Origin: Strongyloides papillosus
Lineage: Eukaryota; Nematoda; Chromadorea; Rhabditida; Strongyloididae
Assembly: GCA_005656395.1 (NCBI GenBank)
Contig: SRSI01000060.1
Span: forward strand, 62,001-126,000
DNA: 64,000 nucleotides
Direction of reading: 5' to 3'
Below the pieces are notes generated by a model. It was not told the DNA's origin, searched no databases, and worked only from the letters and a program-made list of their open reading frames with translations. Of this stretch, positions 36,609 to 47,942 are shown piece after piece. Each line of letters begins with the position of its first letter. Position 1 is the stretch's first letter. A program made the position numbers and the translations under genes.

Positions 36609-37590
36609 ATGGAGTTTTTTAATTTTCATAGTGATGAATTTACCATTTCTCTTGAAGTCAGTGGATTCTACAATTTGCTTCTCCTTTTGTTGGGTTCAAT
36701 TGGAATAATTTTTAATTCTATTGAAAGTTTCATAAATATAAGAAATAAACTTTTTACTGAATCTCTTTACAATTCTACGCGTTTGTTTAACAATCTGTCT
36801 GGAATAATATTATGTAAGAATAAAAAAAAGTTAATAGAATTAGTTTTAATATTTTTTTTATAGCTTTTCGTCATATTTTCATTGGAGCTCTTAATTTCAA
36901 GGTTCTTAGAAGCAATTGGAACTTCTATAATACAGATATATGTACAAAAAGAGGAATGATTGATATGTTCACAATACATCTTTTTCAAGTTTCTTATATT
37001 TTTCAATGTCTATCATTTGTGGTATCATTAATTTATCCCATATATTATATGATGAAATTAAATAATAGAGTAATAAAGGTGACAGTGTTTTTGTCTATTA
37101 TTTTATTATCATTCCTCCCATTAACAATGTTATCAATAAAAGAATATCCTTCTATTTATTCAAACCCTTGTACTAGTTTTTCCACATGGACATACCATTT
37201 CAAAATATACTACCTTGTTTTTACAATATTTCTTATTCAATTTCTCACAACAGTTTTTGTGATTACACTATGGAACATTTACGGAATGAAGACGAAAGAT
37301 GAAGTAAAAAAAATTTAAACAGTTTCATAGCATGGACAATAGCGATTTTTATTTTATTTAGGGCTTTACCAGATATTCTTATGATTATTTTTGTTTACAA
37401 TGATTTTGAAAGTGATAATAGGGCTATATTTGTAGATCTATTTTATCTATTGACAGCCATCTCAGTTACCATTCAACTTCCTTTTTCATTGTGGAAGAGT
37501 AAAATTGTCAGAAGGCATTTCTTTGAATTAAAAATGATTACTTATTTAACTGCAAAGAAAACTTTAACAAGAATAACAAGTACTTTTTGA
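36609..37590 (+). pseudogene. serpentine (7TM) chemoreceptor-like gene with a frameshift
   Basis: Exon 1 is 36609-36813; a 50-bp intron (GTAAGA...TTATAG) leads to exon 2 from 36864. The product is very hydrophobic: YNLLLLLLGSIGIIF (TM1), a segment near IFIGAL, HLFQVSYIFQCLSFVVSLIY, VFLSIILLSFLPLTML, IYYLVFTIFLIQFLTTVFVI, then IAWTIAIFILFRALPDIL and LFYLLTAISVTIQLPF, about seven helices and a basic cytoplasmic tail. The frame breaks in an eight-A run at 37305-37312, where one missing base separates DEVKK from NLNSFIAW. It resembles nematode chemosensory GPCRs but I cannot name the class. The break may be decay or a consensus error. Confidence 0.6.
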
Positions 37591-38653
37591 TTGAAAACTT
37601 TAATCTTTATTGTATTTATTTGTCTAATATTTTTTTGCATTTAAAAGTATGTAATTTATACTATCTAATTAAATCAATTTTAATTTTTTATACTGTTTAA
37701 TTAACATAAAAAAGTACGTAAACATTTTATTAGACTAATATTATTTCATAGAAAGTTTAACATTCTTGATCAAAAATTATTTTTTATAAAGTTATTAATC
37801 AGTAGTACTATAACAAGGGATCTTCCTTAATTTATATTCTTTTAAATGTTAGAAATTGAGCATTGCACGATCTTGAAATTGATTCTTAAAAGTACCAAAC
37901 AATGTATTCATTGAATTCTAAAAAACTTTATAATTTACCACTACTTATTCTCAAAAAAAAATAGAAATGTAAACGAAAATAACAGATATCAAAGCACAGT
38001 TATCTTATCATTTCAAAATTTAATGTAAGAAGATGCTTGAAATGATAAACATTTAATACAATGGGTGTTTTTCATTGTGATTAATGTGAAGATACATAAT
38101 TACAATACAAGGAAACATAAAAGATTCTTAATAAATAGTTTTCAATGTAAAAAGTAGTTTATAAATTTTAATAACTGTTAAATGATCATTTATACATCTG
38201 TTATAACTATATTTAAGTTCTTGATACTGCATTAGTAGACAATGTTGACAAGAGTGCTCCAGGGACGTATTTTCAATTGTATAAAGATGTCTTCATAGCC
38301 GTATTTTAATTATTTATGAATATTCTATACATAAAATTTATAAATTCCATTAGAAAAGATTAATACCCTATTAAACGTGATAAATATTATCAATTAAAGT
38401 TATTCTTTAAATATTTTATCTTTATTTACTGTTAAAGTATTTAAAAGTTATAAAAATTCACCATTTTTTAGTGAAAAAAGTTTATAATTTTGATGTTTTG
38501 CAGTTTTGCACAAGATTAGTTTCAGTAATGAATCTTGAAATAAATTATAGATAGAAATACCGTTATCTAAAGACTGCTTTATAATGAAAAATTAAGTTAG
38601 TTCAAAAATGAAATAAAATCGCATAAAGTCTGTATAAAAAAATAGATGTATAT
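37591..38653. other. AT-rich convergent intergenic stretch
   Basis: Between the receptor (+) and protease (-) 3' ends. No coding frame or repeat recognised. Confidence 0.5.
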
Positions 38654-40006
38654 TTAAATTAATATTTTCGATTTGGCAAAACCAATACTTTTATCTACAA
38701 AGTTATGAATTTGACAATAAGATCTAATAAAAGGATCACCAAGTATCCATGTTGGTCCAAATGTCATACCTTCAAGAAAAAATAGTCCAAATTCACAGAA
38801 TCTCCATCAATCAGAGGTACATAATTTACCACCGGAATCTCATATGAATTGTCTCTAATTTTAATTGTTATTGGTGGTCCGATATAGTTACAATCAATAA
38901 CCCATGTTTGAGTTGTAACATTAAATGTTGCACCAACTTTATCACCAATTATGTCAACAATTCCCTTTGGTCCTGATATTAATGAGCTCCCTGTATCTGA
39001 TATTGCAGTTGATGTAGTGGTATCACTAAACAAATCAAAGGATACTCCCTTAATATTGAATTGCCAGTATGTTGGTGACGTTAACATTTCATATGCTATA
39101 ACATCTCCACAATTATCAGTATCTACCCCACCATAGGTAAATGTTCCACCTTTTTGTTCAACTTTTAGGCCAAAATGTCCCATATAAACTGTAAATATTG
39201 GTTTTTCTAACAATCCTAGATTATAATCATTAATTATTGGAGGGGTTATTTTATTTACAGCAATACTTCTAAAGGCTAATCCCAAAATACTATCAATGGT
39301 GTATCATAGAAGAACTGTGCTAATTGAGTTGCTTGTCCAAAGTCTTGATTTGGTATACATAATGCTTTTGGTGTTAAACATACAATATCGCTACCTTGAT
39401 AACCGCTAGCACTGCCTGTTCCATAACGTATCTTAAATATTGTTCCATTCTTGATGTAAGTTAAAGATTTACTATTATCTAACTGTGATTTACTTTTACA
39501 ATTTCTATCATTTGAATATTGGTGATTCATTAAGGTAAAAATATTTTTTAAATGTTTTTTATATTGCTTTTTACAGCATCCTGGATCACATAAGTGAAGG
39601 CATGAATGATAATCAACTACATTACATATAGAAGGACATTCTGGTAAGTTTTTATATATAAGTATAAAATTCCTTCTCGTTTTAGGAAGGTTGCACTTGC
39701 AAGTGGAATCTGAAATCCATAAATTGGATGATCCAGTGTCAAGAACTACTTTAAAATATTGTCGTGGTCTCCCAATCGATATATATGCCGTATATTATAT
39801 TCTGAACTTCCTCAACCGGTTGGATATATTTATCATTAACATATTTTTTGCTGTAATAATTTGATATCGCTTCTCTTTACAAAAGATAATGTGTATACTT
39901 TTTTCTCCCATCAACTTATGCCTTAAAGGACTTTTTACAATTATTGGAACTTTTATAATAGCTATAGTAATATTCAATATAAATAAGAATAATAATTTCA
40001 AACCAT
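38654..40006 (-). pseudogene. pepsin-like aspartyl protease (family A1) with multiple frameshifts
   Basis: Reading all three minus-strand frames gives a complete pepsin layout: a signal-peptide-like start (ATG at 40006 and KLLFLFILNITIAII), a propeptide, the first active site VVLDTGSSNLW near 39745, a Cys-rich insert (CPSICNVVDYHSCLHLCDPG), the flap region IRYGTGSASGYQG, then ILGLAF, the second active site AISDTGSSLISGP near 39000, and C-terminal WILGDPFIRSYC. Breaks occur near the start (~40000), in the propeptide (a TAA near 39877 and shifts near 39790), at 39285-39295 before ILGLAF, and in a T run at ~38785 before EGMTFGP. Most correspond to one missing base in a short homopolymer. Both catalytic aspartates and the flap remain, so decay is recent or the sequence is in error. 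Confidence 0.75.
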
Positions 40007-40325
40007 AATTTTAAGTTTTCAAATAAAATATAATTATTTAATATATGGTTTTATATCTTTAACTGAACTTTTTCAAGTTATCAGTTAATGATGAATAAAC
40101 TATCTTTATTTTAAAGTAGAGTTAAGAAATTATTTATTTATCATTTTCGAGTATTCATAGATAATCTCTATCTAATGTTGATCAATTGATAATTAATATA
40201 ATAATGTACTTTTATTATCATTTAAAACGAACAATATTTGTTAATAAGACATAAAAAAATAGATAAAAAAATTATAAAATAAAAGTCCATATTTTTATTT
40301 CTACAACACATCTTAAAATTATTAG

Positions 40326-40674
40326 TCAAATTTTCGTCAAAATATATTCAAAACCAAGCATTGTTATTGGAAAAATCATATCACAATAAATAATCATAGA
40401 TAGCGATCTCACGATAATAGTAACAATATTTTTAAAAACTACGTATAACATTGATAAAACTCCCATGCTTTCATAATCCATTGATGACAATAGGTTTTTA
40501 AATACATCTAAAAATTAAAAAAAAACAATGTTATATTTATTGATTTCAAAATGATATTAATATGCCTAATATAACAAAACCTGGTATTGTAGCAACTACG
40601 ATTGTTAGAATGTAAAGGTAAAATTTTAAATTAATTGGATTAACTTGAATAAGTTTCTTCTCTGTTGGCATCAT
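40326..40674 (-). CDS. small two-exon predicted membrane protein
   Basis: Exon 1 40581-40674, donor CCAG|GTTTTG; exon 2 40326-40507 after AATTTTTAG; phases match (G|AT) and the product is 91 residues. Exon 1 begins MMPTEKK and carries a hydrophobic stretch (LYILTIVVATIP). Exon 2 has a second one (YVVFKNIVTIIVRSLSMIIY) and ends ILTKI. Without splicing exon 1 runs to a stop after about 42 codons. Unknown family. Supported only by phase, hydrophobicity and splice sites. Confidence 0.4.
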
Positions 40675-41144
40675 CCTTTTTGAAAAAAGTCAGTTAATTA
40701 TTCCTAATACTTTTTTTTTCGAAAAAAATGTAAAAATAAGATATGACAGATAAAAATTATAAAATAGTAAAATTGGATGACTAAATAAAATCTAATAAAA
40801 GCAACTGTTTAAAATAAAAGGAGATACTTTTTAAACTGTCACAATAAACCTGCTTTGTTTTTTTCTGTTCAAGGGATTAAATATATTATGACAAGTAAAA
40901 AAGTAGATGGGAAGATAGATATTTTTATAGTAATTCTCCATCACTTATCTACGATTTGTTTAAAGATTATTTCTATAATAAATTCAAATGTAAACGTTTT
41001 TTTGACATTAATTAACAACTATAAAATTAAAAAGAAAATGGTCACAGAAAAATAAAATTTTATTAATCAAATTAGGTAAAATATAATTAAATATACAGTA
41101 TAAAATACAAGATATTAAAAAAACACAACAAGATATTAGAAAAT
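40675..41144. other. intergenic, little content
   Basis: Upstream of the small membrane-protein gene and downstream of the LOTUS-like gene. The plus-strand frame 40855-41055 is short, basic and AT-driven; I do not support it. Confidence 0.4.
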
Positions 41145-42589
41145 TTAATTGAAATCTTTGTCTTTATAAAGATGTGGAGGAACACCAGCGTACATCAATC
41201 TCAACATTGGTAGAAAGTTAAACTTTTTCTTCTTCGCGAGTAAGTTGTCAACCATTCTAAAGAATGCCTCATCATCCTTAATTACATCTGAATCATTATC
41301 ATCAATGTTGTTAACAAACTCGTTGATCTCCTGGTCTTGAACTTGTTCACCTAAGAATTGCTCAACCTCTTCCATTGTTGGAAGAACATCTTCATCATCT
41401 TCGTCGAACAAAGCATCCGTTGTACGACCCAAATCCTCCTCTTCTTTTCCATTAATGTTACTTTCTGCTTCTTTTTTGATAGTAACTTTTCTAATTACTT
41501 CATCATTAATAACTGGAGACGTGCCAGATTCCTTTGTAATTTCAAACGACGAGAAACCCATAGTTCCACTGTCCCCTTTGACTTTATTACCAATATTTTC
41601 CTCTATTTCACGTCCTTTTGACTGCAAGTCACTAACTTTCCATTCCACTACAACGTCTTTCAACGGCATCTCTCCCCATTTAGTATTTACAAATTTTTGG
41701 CCCTTTTGTTTTTTCTTGGACGTCTCTGGGAAATTTTCAACATTGTTAAGGTGCTTCTCCAAACATTCGTCAAAGATTGATTGTGGTAAGTGTGGCGCAA
41801 CAGCCCTGCGTAATGTACTTTTTTCATCTTTAGAAACGTCACTCGGTTTTGACTGACAATTACGCGTTCTATACCATCTTGCAAATTCTGAATTCTCAAA
41901 AGTCCTACTATCTGTCTCCTGAGGATTTTCAGAAAATTGTTGAGTGACCGGAATATTAGGAGATTGTTGATCGTTCTGAGCTTTATAAAGTTGCTCCTTA
42001 TCCTGGTTTTTAGAAGATTGTAGGTCCTTCATATCCTTGGAATCCCCACTCTCACCTTTAGTTTGATAAAACTCGTAGACAAGACGAGTTTTCGCGCCAT
42101 TAGTACTTTTTTGATTGTTGTTCCAGTGAAGGGACTGACTACTACCACTGTAGGACGACCGATTGTAGTTACCATAAGACGACTGACCATTGTTCTTACG
42201 AAAGGATGGTCGATTACGCTTCTTGTCCTTTGAAGCGTGAATCATTGACACCATCTGCGCAAGGCAATCGGGTCTTTTGAAGTGCACAAAGAAGTTCCCA
42301 CTCCTATTACGCATTGGAACCAAAGTTGCACCTTCAATATTTCTAATAAAATTGACTACTGCTGCAAAATCCGGATATGGGCCGAAATTATGCTTGTAGG
42401 CAAAATCTATAAGATCAATGTCCCAAAATTCTCTACAAATACTTATTTAAAAGTGTGATGGAATTTTCAAACTTACTTTACATCGCGAATTAATCTTTCT
42501 ACGTTCATACCAGAAATTTCCGCGTGACATGAACGAACTTTTAGCATAACGTCTTCCACACATCCAGGTGCTATGGCTTCACCAACCAT
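41145..42589 (-). CDS. LOTUS/OST-HTH-like domain protein with disordered tail
   Basis: Exons 42477-42589 and 41145-42432 (intron GTAAGT...TTTGTAG, codon AA|A) give 466 residues. Residues about 8-95 form a compact helical domain (CVEDVMLKVRSCHAEISGM, EFWDIDLIDFAYKHNFGPYP, DFAAVVNFIRNIEG, then a LVPMRNRSGNFFVHF strand pair), which resembles the LOTUS fold (helix-turn-helix with wing) of Tudor/Oskar-type germ-granule proteins. The rest is a long hydrophilic region: an Arg/Ser/Tyr/Asn-rich segment (YGNYNRSSYSGSSQ), acidic blocks and a final conserved-looking FNFLPMLRLMYAGVPPHLY. Germline RNA regulation is an inference from the fold; a winged-helix domain of another type is the alternative. Confidence 0.6.
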
Positions 42590-45110
42590 TGTAGAGGCTT
42601 GAGAGTTAAATTTTGAAATGTTAAGAAATAAGAGTAAGGTATAATTTTACTCCAAAAAAAAGGTGATAAGAAAACATAAATTCTTTATAAAACAAATAAC
42701 AAACCAGGCTCTGGGAAAATGCTCACTTCGAAATAGAAAGGAGTTGTGTTGAAATGAGAGTTATTTTGAAATTACATTAGAGGAAAGGACAAACTTCTCT
42801 CACTCCTAGGAAAATTGCAATACTTAAAGACGACAAAACATATATATATCAATAAGCAAAAAGGTAATAAATTTCATGAGGTACACGATAAATAAAAAAA
42901 AGAAACTTTGAGTAGAAGCACTCTTTAAAAAAAAATAGATTTTCTATAATAATTTCCATCTTCCCAGCAACTATTTTACAAACAAATTCATTGATTGTAA
43001 GCGATGTTGGAGAGGAAAAAATCCAACAAAAAAGCTGGCATAACCTATCTACACTGGAATTTAGTAATGAGCCATAATCCTTGATTCCACATTGAATCGT
43101 CATTTAGTAGATATTGGTTGAGAAAGACTTAACAAAATTGATATATTTCACCACCAAGCTTTTTGATGCTCCTTTGACTTTGTGATCCCAATTTTTAGCA
43201 TTTGAATTCTCATTTTAAGAGGTGTTGTAAATTTAATCAATTTTTTTAATTTGCTTTATTATTCAAAAATTTTATTAAACACAAAATATACAATAAATAC
43301 ATAGATAATTTAAATATACAATAAATGCATAAATAATTTAAATATACAATATATACATAAAAGATTGTAAAAAAAATTTATAAATAAAACCCACAAAAAT
43401 GAGGGAGCCAAAAAATATATTTGCTTCGCAACTTCCTTTAAACTGAATTGGTCCAGAGTCGATGCGGAACTACTGCAATCCAAGACAAACTTTCCATCTA
43501 CCACATATTTAAGAACCTAAAAAATGTATAAAGGGTCTCCACTGCAGCAGAACCAATGACCTAAAAAAACAAGCAATTAATAAATGTGACACAAACTTAC
43601 ACAGCAATTATTGAGCAATAACAACGGCATAAAGATCCAAAGACACAGCAGGAATGAAGCACCAAAATAACAGAAATGGGAGACAAACACCTGTGCTTTT
43701 ATGTGCATTCTTTGTACATCGTCTGCTATTTACTTTGTAGCAAGATTTCCTAGAAGTTGTAAGTAATAAATGATGTGAAAAATTAACTTACTTTAGGAGA
43801 GAATCTATAAGTTTAACTTAGAAAGGAGTGAAATAGTTGGAAGTAGAGTACACAGACCTTTACGAGAATGGTTAACACGCGCGTAAGGTCTGTTCCCGTG
43901 TGTCTCTTCAACAACCACCAACTTTCCTCCCAAGGCCAAGGGAAACAGCTCCTTTATGTAAATCCTACTCCTCTGATGACGAGATTTTTTTAGAAGCAGT
44001 AGGATTCTGGAAAATAAAAAATAGTCACTGATAATCAAAAATTATATTTTGAAAATGAAATTATTAAATAATAGTGTGTTAAAGAAAAATGCGGAAAAGT
44101 AGTACCTCATCAAAGAAATTAACGAAAGTTCATATGAAGAGGTTGGTCGAAAGATTGGATTGCGAAACATCTATCACAAAATTGATTGTCATTTACAATA
44201 TTTATGTAATCTTCTACTAAATTTAATTGTCGGTGAATAAAGGTGCGTCAGTAAATTTAAATTATTTTATTGTTAAGGGGCAAAGTTCAAAGGTAACTTG
44301 GATAAGTGTACACGAAAGAGTCTTTATTTCATTTGGAACAAGGATTAAAAGGGTCTTTAAACGATAACCTGTAGTGAGTTACAGAATTCTACACTTGTTA
44401 GAAAAAATCCCATTCATTTTAAAATCTTTATTTTAATTAGTTGACTATGGCTTCAATATTTAATTGTCTGCCCTGATTATTCTTAAACGTTTATTTTTTA
44501 GTAGTGATATAGTCACTCCATGCTTCCATTGTTACAACACTTATTTCACAATGATATTCTAATGACACTATCATCCCAAAATATTACCATGCACCTCTTT
44601 TTTTTTATTTCCATATCGTAGTTATTTGACGTATATTTCATTACAACAATCCCATAATAGTGTTCACAAAAAATTTTCTTTCTGCCTATGTTCTTGTAAA
44701 TTATATTTCTTATTTTATCGCAACGTGTATTTCACATTTTCCCCTCTATGCTAATTTTATTTTTCACACCTTATTACAATATTTGACAATAAAATTTAGT
44801 TATTATGTTGGAAAATAATTTTCTATGGTAATTTTTCTTTGTTGTTATGATAGAAGAACACCCTTGTTATTTTATTTTTTATCATTTAAGAGATAATTTG
44901 CACGCTTTTAAGGATAGTAGAAATTGTCGATAAATTATAATTTTCTCTCACGCTTGTCTACAATATTTTTCATCCCTCATTTCGGTACACTTCTACGTCG
45001 TTTTTTTGTTTATATACCAAATTTCTTTTAGTATAAATGTACTAACTTGTTTTTTTTAGAGATACTCTGTAATATATTTTGTATTATTTATTCAACCTAC
45101 GTTTGTAAAG
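42590..45110. other. 2.5-kb intergenic region with unexplained GC-richer blocks
   Basis: Between the starts of the LOTUS-like gene (-) and PUF (+). Positions 43480-44220 are distinctly less AT-rich than other intergenic DNA here. Minus-strand frames at 42849-43103 (84 codons, ATG), 43310-43504 and 43805-44038 (ELFPLALGGKLVVVEETHGN) are open, and AG/GT sites lie at plausible places, but I could not assemble a consistent gene. A plus-strand frame from 44089 (MRKSSTSSKKLTKVHMKRLV, 43 codons) is also possible. A TTTTTTTTAG acceptor-like site at 45051-45060, 50 bp before the PUF start, could take a spliced leader. Confidence 0.35.
43288..43360. repeat. 28-bp AT-rich tandem repeat, about 2.6 copies
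   Basis: The unit ATACAATAAATACATAGATAATTT plus AAAT repeats with a few mismatches (ATGCATAAATAATTTAAAT in the second copy). Confidence 0.6.
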
Positions 45111-46980
45111 ATGGTTGTGCCACAAGAAAAGAATAAGTTTAATAATATTGGATCTATCCACGGAGACAGCTACTCGGCACTTCCAAAATCCGGTTCATTT
45201 GGACACTGCAAATCACTGCTACACGTCAAAGAGACCTTTCCATTGGAACCAAGGAAAACTGTTGAATTGACGGAGAAGAAGAAAAATTTCGTTCGTTCCC
45301 TGAGCTGTAGCATGGATGGTAATGATAGACAAGGAACAGGTTTGCCTGGTCAACTAAAATTCAGGCCTTTCATTGATGATAATGGCAGTCATCCTCATTG
45401 TCACGACTTTCCGGCATCTCCAGTTTCGCATTTCCATCAACCACATCACCATCCCTCACCTGCACTTTATCCTTCGGCTGCTTTATCAGGAAACATTTGT
45501 ATGGGCATGCCTGCTGACTTTGTTCAATCATTTCTTCAAGGACCTTTTGCTGTTTCTCCACTACCACCATGTTACATCAATAATGGATGTATGGGACCAT
45601 TCTTGCCTGGATATCATCTACCTGCTGCATATCATCATCCTGGAGGTGGCAGCTTTAAATTCACAAACGTCTTGGATTCCTTGTTGCCGCTCAATCCAAT
45701 CTCATCTGTAATGGATATGCTTACACCACCACCGGAGAAAACAAGCTTTAATGAGAGTCCCAGTGGTGGGGGATCAATGTATAAAGTTTCAAAAAAGTCT
45801 CTCTCTTCAAGTAACGGGACAAACAACAACACTCAAAATAATGGTAGCGGGGGTCCCTTAAACAATAACTCAAAACTACTGGAGGAGTTTCGTAATGGAA
45901 GAGCGCAGAACTTGGATTTACTTTCTATAAAGGACGACATCTACGCCTTCGCTACCGACCAACATGGATCTCGCTTTATCCAACAAAAGTTTGATGCTGC
46001 TCCAGCGAGCATCAGGGATGTTGTTTTTGAATCTATTCTCCCACACATTCTAAATCTAATGAAGGATGTCTTTGGAAATTACATCGTCCAGAAGTTCTTT
46101 GAGTCAGGAGATCGGAACCAACGCAGCCAACTTCTCGATATAGTTCGCGGACATCTTGTGGAGTTGTCACTTAACATTTATGGATGTCGAGTTATCCAGA
46201 AGGCTGTCGAGAATGCTGAGGATTGCGATGTTCAGATGATTCTCAGTGAGTTGAGAGTTGGAAATAAGGTTATTAAGTGTATGGTTGACCGACATGGCAA
46301 CCACGTTATTCAGAAAGTCTTTGAGCACGTTAAGCCGGATCTCTTGAATAACATCATTAATGTTTTAAAGACTTGTTGTGATGAGCTTCCCATCGTCAAT
46401 TTGGCGAAGCATATTTATGAGTACAGGGTTCTCCAGGAGATGCTAAAACATCTCTTACCTCACCAGAAGGAGTTCATCGTCCAACAACTTCAGTCGCACT
46501 TAGATGAGTTACTTGTTCATCAATATGGTAACTACGTCATACAAGAGCTCTTCAAGTCCTCATCGACTGTGGTCAAGCACTACATTGTGATCTTCATCAA
46601 GGCTGATCTTGAGAAATACTCGAAGGACAAGTTTGCCTCAAACGTTATCGAGAAATGTCTTATTGATGGTGACCAGGAGCAAGTAAAAACACTGGTTACA
46701 AAGATCTTCGAAGTGTAAGTTTACCTTTATTTCTTAACTTTTTATACATTATTTTTAGTCCATTTGAAGATTTACTTTATCGAATGATTGGAGACCAATT
46801 TGGAAATTACGTCGTTCAGAAGATGTTGACGTATGCGACGTTCAGAATAGAAAGAAGTTGATTGCTGCAATCAAAACAAAGCAAGCCTTCTTGAAGAAGC
46901 TTCCTTTTGGTAAACACATCCTTGCTAAGTGCAGTGAGAGTCAATCCTCATCACAAGAAGATAAAGAGGCAAGTCCTTGA
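45111..46980 (+). CDS. Pumilio/PUF-family RNA-binding protein (frameshift in last repeat)
   Basis: Exon 1 45111-46714 and exon 2 46759-46980 (44-bp intron, GTAAGT...TTTTTAG, codon GT|T). Residues 1-260 are low-complexity with His/Pro-rich tracts. Eight PUM repeats follow with base-contact triplets read as: R1 HGSRFIQQ, R2 FGNYIVQK, R3 YGCRVIQK, R4 HGNHVIQK, R5 YEYRVLQE, R6 YGNYVIQE, R7 FASNVIEK, R8 FGNYVVQK. This equals the Pumilio code for UGUAUAUA except for R5, where the usual Cys is Tyr. PUF proteins bind 3' UTRs and repress mRNAs, often in germ cells. In exon 2 one base appears to be missing at about 46835 (TATGCGACG); as written the frame stops at 46861, while the other frame continues NRKKLIAAIKTKQAFLKKLP to 46980. 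The exon codons are GC-richer than neighbouring genes. Confidence 0.85.
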
Positions 46981-47209
46981 ATGTAAGCCTCATTTTTGTT
47001 TTTAACTCTGTATTTTGCTATATATATACTTGTGTTATTTTGTATTGTAAAAAAATTAGAAAAAAAAGTTTAGATATTGTGAAAAGATTTTGAGAATAAT
47101 TTTTTTTGTATATTTATTTATATATACATTTATATATATTGTAATTAATAATATTCTTTGTTTTTATCTCTCTATTGTTTATAGTTATATATATAAAAAA
47201 AAACATTTG

Positions 47210-47640
47210 GGGACACGTCGATTCACCACTAGTTTGTATGGAAATTATGAACAAGCTCTGACGTCTATTTTGCACTTTTCGACACCTGTTTTAACACTAT
47301 AATATACTGTACAACAATGTGGAATAAAAATACTTCGTATTATATATAATAGTGTATGAAAATGCAAAATAGACGTCGTACGATGTATAAAAATGCAAAA
47401 TAGACATCTAAAATGTATTAAAAAAGCAAAATAAACGTATAGATTAATAAACAACACTACAAATAAGGTATAATATATGGATGTACAGAAAAATGCAAAA
47501 TAGACGTTGAACAGTGTATAAAAATGCAAAATAGATTTATGGATTAATTAATAATACTGATTATGAGACAATATATGGATGTACAAGAAAATGCAAAATG
47601 GACATCCTACAGTGTATAAAAATGCAAAATAGAATTACAA
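47210..47640. repeat. left end of a large composite element: end motif and subterminal repeats
   Basis: GTCGATTCACCACTAG (47217-47232) is the inverted counterpart of CCAGTTGTGAATCGAC at 60161-60176. Inside it lie seven direct copies of an AATGCAAAATAGACGTC-like word (near 47351, 47392, 47426, 47491, 47523, 47590 and 47623) and one inverted copy (GACGTCTATTTTGCA, near 47270). The right end carries one more copy. Subterminal repeats of this kind are typical transposase-binding arrays of DNA transposons. Confidence 0.6.
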
Positions 47641-47942
47641 GAGTTTAGTACAATTAAAAAATTGTTTTATATAGTACTACTGATATTATTAAATATATTT
47701 TAATAATCAAAGCATGATTAATTAATATTTTAATAAAGTTACATAAATTGCTATGCTGAAAATTATTTATATACTTTATTTTAAATTTATAGCATAGCAA
47801 TAATAAATTGATAATTTTAAACAATAAATATATTGACAAATTAAAAAAAACATTTTTATATACAAATGTGGAAATTATTATAAAATATTTCTTATTAAAA
47901 TAGTAAACATTAAATTAAAAAAATAAACAATTAAAATATAAA
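47641..47942. other. 3' region of the membrane glycoprotein gene with a hairpin
   Basis: AT-rich, no gene. A perfect 11-bp inverted repeat ATTGCTATGCT (47747-47757) / AGCATAGCAAT (47791-47801) could form a stem-loop in the 3' UTR of the minus-strand gene. Confidence 0.45.

Noticed and set aside
37301..37330. A 19- or 30-bp intron to explain the receptor frame break
   Set aside because: Neither GTAAAA...ACAG nor GTAAAA...ATAG gives an open phase downstream, and both are shorter than any other intron here; a missing A in the eight-A run explains it.
40855..41055. 66-codon plus-strand frame
   Set aside because: Lys/Ile/Asn-rich chance composition, no support from context.
42849..43103. 84-codon minus-strand frame with ATG
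   Set aside because: Phe/Ile/Tyr-rich tail typical of chance frames in AT-rich DNA and no recognisable motif; kept only as a note in the intergenic entry.
47340..47640. Repeated ~20-bp words considered as a CRISPR-like array
   Set aside because: Spacing is irregular, words vary, one is inverted, the setting is an animal genome and a matching motif lies at the other end of the element; subterminal transposon repeats fit better.
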